Below, one piece after another: positions 1-5,290 of a stretch of DNA of 11,177 nucleotides. The translations under genes and the position numbers were made by a program. Where the stretch lies: positions 1 through 11,177 of the forward strand of contig CAZNBB010000112.1 in the NCBI GenBank assembly GCA_964571225.1, given 5' to 3'. Source of the stretch: DATFML01 sp964571225. Its GTDB lineage: Bacteria > Pseudomonadota > Gammaproteobacteria > DATFLG01. The notes beneath the pieces were generated by a model. That model did not search any database. It had not been told where the DNA came from and saw only the letters and a program-made list of their open reading frames with translations. The stretch's first letter is position 1, and the number at the start of each line of letters is the position of its first letter.

Positions 1-2
1 TG

Positions 3-893
3 TGGGAATTCGCCGAGGTCGCAGTGCTGGGTTTCTTCGTCGCCGGTCTGTTGCAGGCCGTTGTCCGCCCGGACGCGTTGCGGCGGCTGGTGGGCGGCGG
101 CCGGCTGCGCTCCAATCTCGCCGGGGCCACCGCCGGCTTTTTCACGCCTCTGTGCTGCTGCACGGCGATACCCACCGCCACCGAATTGTACCGGGCCACC
201 GGGCGGCGCGGACCGGCGTGCGCGTTCCTGATCGCCACACCCTGGTTCAACTGGTATGGCGTGATCGCCCTCGCTGTGTTTCTCGGTTGGCCCCTGGCCG
301 GCGCCATCGCCGTGTGTGGTGTGCTGGTGGGGACGGCCACCGGCCTGTTCGTGGACCTGGTTGCGCCGGCTGACACAACACCGGAACCGGTCACTGCGGC
401 GCAGGCCCGGACTTGCGGCTGCACATCTTGCCATGAGCCGGCACCGTCCACCGGGCAGCGGTGGTGGGATTTTTCCGATCCCGTGGATAAACTCCGTCAG
501 GCGCTGCGCACGGCCCTCGGGCTGCTGCGCGAACTGGCACCGTGGATCCTGGCGGGCGCGGTCCTCGGCGCTCTGGTCAAGGAGTTTCTACCCGGCGACT
601 GGGTGGCGCGCTACGGGACGGGCGCCGACTTGGCGGGACTGGCCGCCGCCGTAGTCGTCGCCAGCCTGATCTATACCGACAGCCTCGGTTCCTTGCCGTG
701 GATCCATGCCCTGCGCAGCAAAGGACTGGGCGCCGGCAACGCCATGCTGCTGCTGATTGCCGGCGTGGGCACCAATGTGGCGACGCTGGGTCCGGTGGGC
801 CAGCAGATGGGGCGGCGTACCGCGGTCGCCTATGCGGGGGGCGTTGTCGTCGTCGCGCTGTTGCTCGCTGTGTGTCTGAACCATCTGCTCTGA
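3..893 (+). CDS. COG0701-type metal/metalloid efflux permease (5' end missing)
   Basis: Integral membrane permease of the COG0701/DUF318 group, which includes the SO_0444-type Cu/Zn exporters and ArsP. It is expected to export a soft metal or metalloid across the inner membrane. The frame is open from the first base (WEFAEV precedes the GTG at 24) and those residues fit the usual first helix, so the real start lies upstream. Numbering from the GTG at 24, the pore motif TPLCCCTAIP is at residues 41-50, where relatives commonly have PLCSCG, and it is followed by LIATPWFNW. A soluble central loop carries CGCTSCHE (about 131-138), a likely metal-binding patch. The second half has hydrophobic segments and the GVGTN turn typical of the family. 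It ends six bases from the convergent CDF exporter gene. Family call is good; substrate is inferred from the Cys motifs and metal-related neighbours. Confidence 0.8.
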   Translation, partial: WEFAEVAVLGFFVAGLLQAVVRPDALRRLVGGGRLRSNLAGATAGFFTPLCCCTAIPTATELYRATGRRGPACAFLIATPWFNWYGVIALAVFLGWPLAGAIAVCGVLVGTATGLFVDLVAPADTTPEPVTAAQARTCGCTSCHEPAPSTGQRWWDFSDPVDKLRQALRTALGLLRELAPWILAGAVLGALVKEFLPGDWVARYGTGADLAGLAAAVVVASLIYTDSLGSLPWIHALRSKGLGAGNAMLLLIAGVGTNVATLGPVGQQMGRRTAVAYAGGVVVVALLLAVCLNHLL

Positions 894-899
894 AACGGA

Positions 900-1916
900 T
901 CACCCCACACCGACATCCGCTCTAGCGCTGGGCAACGCGCTGCGCACTTCGTAGGCCGGCACATGGTATTCAGCGCGGTAATGGTCCACTTGCAGAGTGG
1001 TATGGGTGATATGGAAACGCCTCTCCAATAGGGACTCCAGACGTTCCCGCACTCCATGGCATTCGCCCCGGCACGGCGCGTGATTGCGCACCAACACGTG
1101 AGCCGACAGCGCCGGAAACCCGGACGTCACTTCCCAGACATGCAGGTCGTGGACCTCCTGCACATCCGCGTCGGCCGCCATCGCCTGACCGATGGCTTGC
1201 GGGTCCACACCTCTCGGTGCCGCTTCCAGGAAAATCCTCCCTGATTCCTTGAGCAGTCCGGTGCCCGCCCTCAGCATCAAACCGGCCACCAGCAGCGCGA
1301 CCACGGCATCGAGACGGAATATATGTGTCCAGTGCATCAGAGCGCCGGCCACGGCGGTGGCTATGAATGCGTAGAGATCGGTCAGAATATGCCGAAAGCT
1401 GCCCTCGACATTCAGGCTGTCCCGATTGGCCTTGCCGATGGCCCAGGTGGCCAGCAGGTTGACGACTATGCCCACCAAAGCGACCCAGGTGACCAGCAGC
1501 CCTTCCACGGCGGGAGGCCAGATCAGCCGGCGTACGCCTTCAATAACGAACCAACCGGCCAGGGCGACCAACGTTATGCCGTTTATCTGGGCGCTGAAAA
1601 TCTCCGCCCGCTTGAGCCCGAAGGTGAAATCGCCGCCTGCGGGGCGCTGGGACAGACGCATCACTACCAGGGACATGGCGATGGCACCGGCATCTGTCAA
1701 CATGTGTCCGGCATCGGAGATCAACGCCAGCGAGGAGGCCATGAGGCCGACCACAACCTCACCCGCCATGAACGCCAGCAGCAACCCGAGAGCGATACTC
1801 AGATACCGCCTGTCAGCATCCACGCTGATGCCGTGGGAGTGATGGTGGGAATGATCGTGTTCATGGGCGTGGGAATGAGTATTTCCCTGCTCGTATGGCC
1901 CGTGTCTATGTTCCAT
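900..1916 (-). CDS. CDF family divalent cation exporter (ZitB/CzcD type)
   Basis: A 338-residue cation diffusion facilitator, an inner-membrane metal/proton antiporter that normally removes Zn2+ (sometimes Cd2+ or Co2+) from the cytoplasm. The N-terminus is a His-rich tail (residues 3-29, many H-x-H pairs) as in ZitB. Six hydrophobic segments follow. The zinc site is complete: H71-x3-D75 in the segment after SLALISDAG, and H176-x3-D180 in FRHILTDLY. The cytoplasmic C-terminal domain contains HDLHVWEVTSG (about 256-266). Length is normal for the family. The ATG at 1916 is chosen because it precedes the His-rich tail and has AAGGGG a few bases upstream. It lies 61 bases downstream of the ArsR-type repressor gene on the same strand, so the two probably form one metal-induced transcript. 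The large open frames on the opposite strand here are shadows. Confidence 0.95.
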   Translation of the reverse strand: MEHRHGPYEQGNTHSHAHEHDHSHHHSHGISVDADRRYLSIALGLLLAFMAGEVVVGLMASSLALISDAGHMLTDAGAIAMSLVVMRLSQRPAGGDFTFGLKRAEIFSAQINGITLVALAGWFVIEGVRRLIWPPAVEGLLVTWVALVGIVVNLLATWAIGKANRDSLNVEGSFRHILTDLYAFIATAVAGALMHWTHIFRLDAVVALLVAGLMLRAGTGLLKESGRIFLEAAPRGVDPQAIGQAMAADADVQEVHDLHVWEVTSGFPALSAHVLVRNHAPCRGECHGVRERLESLLERRFHITHTTLQVDHYRAEYHVPAYEVRSALPSARADVGVG

Positions 1917-1977
1917 AGGGGACCCCTTCGCTGGTCATTGTCTCGCGGTTGGTTCGGCGCCGGGCGTATCGGGCACC

Positions 1978-2355
1978 TCAATCGGCGTCGCTTTCCGGCT
2001 CGGCGACATGAGTGGTCATGTCCCGCAGCACGGTACGCACGTGGTGGTCATCGACGGTATAGAACACCTGCTTTCCACGCCGCTGCGCTCTCATGAGCCG
2101 GGCGGCCTTGAGCAGGCGCAGGTTGTGGCTGACCAGCGAGGGTGACAACCCGAAACGATCCGCCAGATCCTGCACGCACACCGCCTGATCCATACAGGCA
2201 CAGATCAGCCGCAGGCGGTTCACGTCGCCCAGCAGATGGAACATGCCGGCGAGTTCCTCCGCCTGTTCCAGTGAAGGCTCCGCCGCCGAGCCACAGGCAC
2301 TCCGCGACGACGTCGATCTAGCGGCCATAGGTACCCACTCCAGTTCGCCAGCCAT
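1978..2355 (-). CDS. ArsR/SmtB family metal-sensing repressor
   Basis: A 125-residue winged-helix repressor of the SmtB/CzrA branch that leaves its operator when zinc or a similar ion binds. The core runs from FHLLGDVNRLRLI (about 39-51) through the recognition helix LSPSLVSHNLRLLKAARL to the wing RRGKQVFYTVDD. Counting from the ATG, the zinc ligands of the alpha-5 site of SmtB all have counterparts: D103, H105, H116 and E119 in DDHHVRTVLRDMTTHVAE. The alpha-3 loop reads CVQD (C60, D63), as in SmtB (CVGD) and unlike the two-Cys CVCD of CadC. Extra cysteines are C21, C52 and C54. A TTG immediately before the ATG (2356-2358) is an alternative start that would add one residue. It is the first gene of the pair with the CDF exporter and probably autoregulated through the palindrome upstream. 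Zn is the likeliest inducer. Confidence 0.92.
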   Translation of the reverse strand: MAGELEWVPMAARSTSSRSACGSAAEPSLEQAEELAGMFHLLGDVNRLRLICACMDQAVCVQDLADRFGLSPSLVSHNLRLLKAARLMRAQRRGKQVFYTVDDHHVRTVLRDMTTHVAEPESDAD

Positions 2356-2361
2356 CAAGTG

Positions 2362-2387
2362 AACATTTGAACAATCGTTTGTATGTT
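2362..2387. promoter_or_regulatory. Candidate ArsR/SmtB operator (imperfect 26-base palindrome)
   Basis: The left arm is AACATTTGAACAA and the right arm TCGTTTGTATGTT, symmetric about 2374/2375, with 9 of 13 positions complementary. It contains the TGAACA-type core common in ArsR/SmtB-family operators and covers the predicted -10 box and transcription start. This is the most AT-rich stretch nearby. Binding by the adjacent repressor is inferred from position and symmetry. Confidence 0.6.
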
Positions 2388-2766
2388 AGTAAGGTCGCCA
2401 CTCAAGGTCAAACCCTGGCAGGGTCCTTCGCCCTCCGCCACTGGCGGCATCCGAACCAACGAGGGCCCCTGTTCGAGATCAACGCGGCCATTGGGATTGA
2501 GGCGCCCCAATCCGCGGTGTGGAGTCTGCTCCAGGGCATGGACGGGTGGCGGTTACGCTCGAACCCGGACCATTTGGCGCTGGAGATACTGGCGACACAC
2601 CCACAGATGGCCCAGGGCGTATGGATACGGATCCGGGGATGGGTTGCCGGCGTCCCGGGGACGAATCGGGCAATTGTCCGCGGAAGCGAACCGTCCTGGC
2701 CGGTGTGCGGCAGGATTTCCAGCGCCCCTGCAAGCAACTAACCGCGTTTCCCGACAAGGGCAGTGA
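2367..2766 (+). pseudogene. Possible remnant of an SRPBCC-superfamily protein
   Basis: The plus frame from a TTG at 2367 to a stop at 2741 includes FEINAAIGIEAPQSAVW and then SLLQGMDGWRLRSNPD, WIRIRGWVAGVPG. This resembles the first half of a polyketide cyclase/dehydrase-like (SRPBCC) fold, typically beginning like VEIDAPPEAVWALLTD. The usual C-terminal half is absent. A weakly fitting continuation (PAPLQATNRVSRQGQ) lies in the next frame and stops at 2766, suggesting a frameshift near 2715. The start overlaps the arsR operator and has no clear ribosome site. It may be a decayed gene, or a chance open frame in GC-rich DNA. The family resemblance is judged by eye only. Confidence 0.28.
2383..2411 (-). 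promoter_or_regulatory. Sigma70-type promoter of the arsR-CDF operon
   Basis: Read on the minus strand, a -35 box TTGACC (2411-2406) is followed by a 17-base spacer and a -10 box TAACAT (2388-2383). The match to TTGACA/TATAAT is 5/6 and 4/6 with ideal spacing. The predicted start is near 2376, about 20 bases before the ATG at 2355. The -10 box overlaps the palindromic operator, the usual geometry for an ArsR-family repressor. Confidence 0.65.
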
Positions 2767-3437
2767 CTGCCGTGTTCCGACGCGGCGTGTTGGGCTTCGC
2801 GTCGCGCATCCAAAATGCGCCCGGCTGGCGCTTACGCAATCGAACAGGCAATGCCATAGTTACAGGCGCTGTCCCCTCCCGCAGGTATACCGCCCGCCAC
2901 GTTGCCCACCCGCAATTTGTCGTTTCACAACGACAGACGCAAGCCGTTGAGATCGGGGACTTTCGCCCTTTCCCGCCTGGACGCGTTGCCTGTAGACGAC
3001 ACACAGGGCCTTCACGGCGTCCATAACTCTTTGATCTTTGGAGCGCTAGCATGCTGGCACGTCTGTTGCTGCTGTTCCTTGCAGAACGAGCTGAGGCGCG
3101 CTCCGGTTACCCCCTCTGCCGCTCATGGAGCGTAGACAGGTCAGGCGAAGGACCGCGACGGATCGCCCCCAGCACGTTCGCACCCACCACCCGGAAGGTG
3201 GTGACCGGCAGGGAATCAGGGACGGCGCCGCAGGGTAGGACCCCACGCCACACAGGGAGAAGGCCGAGCCCAGGGACGGGCAAGGGGCTGTGTAAGCATC
3301 GCGGCCCGCCGCCGTTCAGCGCGGCGCCTGTTGCAGTAGCTGCCGCCCGTCCCGACCTCCACGCGGCGTCCAACTTGTCTGTCGTGCTGCGCTCTTTATT
3401 TCGTCAACCGAACCTCGAAAAACCAGGGAGCCACGTC
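2767..3437. other. Gene-poor stretch, no convincing coding sequence
   Basis: About 670 bases. Open frames on both strands (for example minus 2738-3052, plus 2763-3026, minus 3107-3373) are Arg/Pro-rich, lack ribosome sites and show no recognisable fold, as expected of random high-GC sequence. Small inverted repeats are visible: CGCTCC (3099-3104) with GGAGCG (3127-3132), and a 7-base-pair stem at 3185-3203. No tRNA, CRISPR array or IS end was recognised. It could hold decayed sequence or an unrecognised structured RNA. Confidence 0.5.
3185..3203. other. Small hairpin in the gene-poor stretch
   Basis: Perfect 7-base-pair stem, CACCACC (3185-3191) with GGTGGTG (3197-3203), loop CGGAA. There is no T-run on either side, so it is not a standard intrinsic terminator. 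It lies about 235 bases upstream of the Rrf2-type gene. Function unknown. Confidence 0.4.
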
Positions 3438-3863
3438 ATGAAGCTATCGCCCCAAAGCCAACATGCCTTGATGTCCATGCTGGTCCTGGCATCGCAACAG
3501 AACGGCGCACAACCCGTCGAGGAAGCGCCCCTGGTGGCACTGTCCGGGCTGTCCGTACGTGTGCGCATTTCCGTATCCTACCTCGAACAACTGTTCAAGC
3601 AGCTACGGGAAGCGAATCTGGTCATGTCCCAGCGTGGACCCGACGGGGGGTATCGTCTCAGCCGTCCGTCTTCGCAGATCACACTTGCCGACGTGGCACG
3701 CGCAGTGAACCCGGAACGAAAAGCCTACATGGATCCATCCCATCAGCACCTGCTGGACAGACTCAATGTCCACGTCGACAATTTCCTGAACAGCGTCACT
3801 CTGGCCGACATCCTCGCGCCTGTTGAACAGGCCGAGCAGGATGAAGCGGCAGCGGCGGCATAA
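3438..3863 (+). CDS. Rrf2 family transcriptional regulator lacking cysteines
   Basis: A 141-residue winged-helix protein of the Rrf2 group (relatives of IscR, NsrR, CymR). The N-terminal helix MKLSPQSQHALMSMLVLAS, the DNA-reading segment ISVSYLEQLFKQLREANLV and the wing SQRGPDGGYRLSRP are diagnostic. ITLADVARAVN leads into the region where IscR and NsrR carry three cysteines for an Fe-S cluster. Here that region reads NPERKAYMDPS and the protein has no cysteine at all, so Fe-S sensing is excluded. The acidic/Ala-rich tail AEQDEAAAAA ends the protein. The ATG at 3438 is chosen for the preceding AGGGAG and because the family N-terminus starts exactly there; the in-frame upstream extension has no family similarity. 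It converges on nirK. Its target genes and signal cannot be read from the sequence. Confidence 0.9.
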   Translation: MKLSPQSQHALMSMLVLASQQNGAQPVEEAPLVALSGLSVRVRISVSYLEQLFKQLREANLVMSQRGPDGGYRLSRPSSQITLADVARAVNPERKAYMDPSHQHLLDRLNVHVDNFLNSVTLADILAPVEQAEQDEAAAAA

Positions 3864-3968
3864 ACCGGCGGACCGCCTCGGATGTGCCCCGGACCGGCCG
3901 GAACATCCCAGGCGCTGCAGCTGGCGGACGCCGATCCGAGACCCTCGTTCCACGACAACCGGCACTCT

Positions 3969-4028
3969 GCAGCCCGCCGTCGGCGCCACGGGCACCTCAT
4001 GGCACATGGGCGCCCAAAGGCGGGCTGC
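3969..4028. terminator. Long hairpin in the convergent gap, possible bidirectional terminator
   Basis: Perfect 10-base inverted repeat GCAGCCCGCC (3969-3978) and GGCGGGCTGC (4019-4028). Inside it a second pair, GGCGCC (3982-3987) with GGCGCC (4009-4014), extends the fold. The outer stem can be lengthened by G-U and Watson-Crick pairs with one mismatch. It sits between the Rrf2-type gene stop (3863) and the nirK stop (4049), the expected place for a shared transcript end. There is no T-run on either strand, so a Rho-independent role is uncertain; it may act as a 3'-end stabilising structure. Confidence 0.45.
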
Positions 4029-4048
4029 GGTGTTCGGCCCGCGTCGGG

Positions 4049-5128
4049 CTATGACCGGAAAATGTCCGGGTTGGCGGCGCCCTCCACGTTTATTTCCGCC
4101 AGCAGTCCCTTGCGCATGACGCGGGTCAATGCGTGGTCCACCAGTTTCACCGTCTCCGGGACCGGCAGCTTCATGTGCCCCACGAACGTGCTGCCGGGGG
4201 GAACCGACTGCGTCTGTATGTAGCGCTGGGGTTCGTTCGCGATCGCACCCTGGGACCAGGCCTCGGTCCACACGTTGCCGATGGGGTGGAAGCTGCTGGT
4301 CAGATTGGGACCGCCGTTCACCATGAACACGCGCACCGTTTCGCCTACTTTGGCTTTCATGGCGCCCGCGCGCCGCGGCGTCAGTGCCGCCGCCCCGCCG
4401 TTGAACAGGACGTAGGTCGGGTCTTCCGCAGCCAGGCGTTGCCAGTCGAACTGATGAACCCCCTCCGCTCCGAACCTCTTGTCGGTGTAGACCTCGTTTT
4501 GGCCGAGATAGAACTCTCGGTCCACCCTGGGCAAACCGTCCTTCGGCTCCACCAGAATCATTCCGTACATGCCACTGCTGATGTGCATGTCCATGTTGGG
4601 CACGACCGCGCAGTGGTAGATGAATGCGCCGGGATACATAGCCCTGAAGTGCTCGGTCTTGCTTTGCCCGGGAGCCACCAGCGTCGCGGGCGCTCCACCG
4701 CCACTGCCGTACACCGCGTGCATGTCCACGTTATGCATGAGCAGGTTGCCGGTGGGGTTTTCCAGGGTGAAGCTGACCGTGTCGCCTTCCCGCACGCGGA
4801 TCATAGGACCCGGAATATGACCGTCGAAGGTGCAGAACCGGAACAGCGCTCCCGGGGAGATCTCAGCGTAGTGTTCGTCCACAGTCAGCTTGATGTCGTG
4901 GTGTACGCTGTGCGAGCGGTGAATCGGCCCGGGAAGCGCGGTTGGATCTCCCACCACGGGCTTCCCCTTCTTGACTGCGGCGGTACCGCTGTCACGGGCG
5001 GTATGTTCTTCCGCGCTGGCGGCGCGTAACGGCAGCAACAGACCACCGAGTGCGATGGCTGCCGTACCGGCGCCTACGTGACGAAACAAGCCGCGCCGGC
5101 TCATGTAGGATGGATGTTCTGCGGACAT
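4049..5128 (-). CDS. nirK: Copper-containing nitrite reductase (NO-forming)
   Basis: A 359-residue periplasmic two-cupredoxin enzyme that reduces nitrite to nitric oxide in denitrification. A twin-arginine signal (MSRRGLFRHVGAG, residues 9-21) leads to a hydrophobic segment and probable cleavage after AASA (about 36-39). All copper ligands are visible: type 1 H132, C173, H182 and M187 (MHNVDMH; FIYHCAVVPNMDMHISSGM); type 2 H137, H172 and H332 (LVDHAL). The catalytic pair is D135 and H281 (SSFHPIG). The loop after the type 1 Cys reads AVVPNMDMH rather than the classical PPGMVPWH, pointing to a non-Alcaligenes clade. There is no C-terminal cytochrome or extra cupredoxin domain. The ATG at 5128 has AGGGAGG six bases upstream. 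The same frame stays open to 6148, but that part is antisense to the next gene. Probably controlled by the FNR-type box at 5240-5253. Confidence 0.96.
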   Translation of the reverse strand: MSAEHPSYMSRRGLFRHVGAGTAAIALGGLLLPLRAASAEEHTARDSGTAAVKKGKPVVGDPTALPGPIHRSHSVHHDIKLTVDEHYAEISPGALFRFCTFDGHIPGPMIRVREGDTVSFTLENPTGNLLMHNVDMHAVYGSGGGAPATLVAPGQSKTEHFRAMYPGAFIYHCAVVPNMDMHISSGMYGMILVEPKDGLPRVDREFYLGQNEVYTDKRFGAEGVHQFDWQRLAAEDPTYVLFNGGAAALTPRRAGAMKAKVGETVRVFMVNGGPNLTSSFHPIGNVWTEAWSQGAIANEPQRYIQTQSVPPGSTFVGHMKLPVPETVKLVDHALTRVMRKGLLAEINVEGAANPDIFRS

Positions 5129-5210
5129 GATTGCCTCCCTAGACAACTGATAACCCCACCATCGGGCGGGTAAAGTACAGCGAACGACACGGTGCCGGGC
5201 TGTTGGTGGG

Positions 5211-5216
5211 AAGCAT
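5211..5216 (-). promoter_or_regulatory. Weak candidate -10 element for nirK
   Basis: On the minus strand CATGCT (3/6 to TATAAT) lies 33 bases from the FNR-type box centre, about where a class II activated promoter would need it. The sequence match alone is poor; the placement is the only support. Confidence 0.3.
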
Positions 5217-5239
5217 GCCGCGCGCGCGTTGACCCGGCC

Positions 5240-5253
5240 TTGATGAAAGTCAA
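5240..5253. promoter_or_regulatory. FNR/DNR/NNR-type box in the divergent nirK/GGDEF-EAL intergenic region
   Basis: TTGAT-GAAA-GTCAA matches the FNR/DNR consensus TTGAT-N4-ATCAA in 9 of 10 defined positions, and the flanking C and G extend the symmetry (CTTGA...TCAAG). The centre is 5246.5. It lies 112 bases upstream of the nirK ATG, allowing a leader of about 77 bases if the centre is at -41.5. It is also 35 bases from the TATACT on the other side. CRP/FNR-type activators commonly control nirK genes in response to low oxygen or NO. Which regulator binds is unknown. Confidence 0.68.
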
Positions 5254-5278
5254 GCGCCGCCGGCCGGCGGGCAACTTC

Positions 5279-5284
5279 TATACT
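5279..5284 (+). promoter_or_regulatory. -10 element for the GGDEF-EAL gene
   Basis: TATACT matches TATAAT in 5 of 6 positions. It is centred 35 bases downstream of the FNR-type box centre, close to the class II activator spacing. No -35 hexamer is evident, as expected when an activator replaces it. The predicted transcription start is A5288 to A5291, so the mRNA would begin at or within a few bases of the ATG at 5291. Confidence 0.55.
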
Positions 5285-5290
5285 CGCACT

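Noticed and set aside
1323..2096. 257-residue plus-strand frame opposite the CDF gene
   Set aside because: His/Gln/Gly-rich shadow of the CDF codons; it also runs through the arsR 3' end and shows no fold of its own.
2738..3052. Minus-strand 104-residue and overlapping plus-strand small frames
   Set aside because: No ribosome sites, basic low-complexity composition and no recognised family; treated as non-coding.
3051..3437. In-frame 129-residue N-terminal extension of the Rrf2 protein
   Set aside because: Low-complexity Arg/Pro/Ser sequence with no family similarity; the ATG at 3438 has a ribosome site and starts exactly at the family N-terminus.
5192..5290. Upstream starts (5192, 5243) for the GGDEF-EAL gene
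   Set aside because: They would place the FNR-type box and -10 element inside the coding region, and the extra residues look non-coding.
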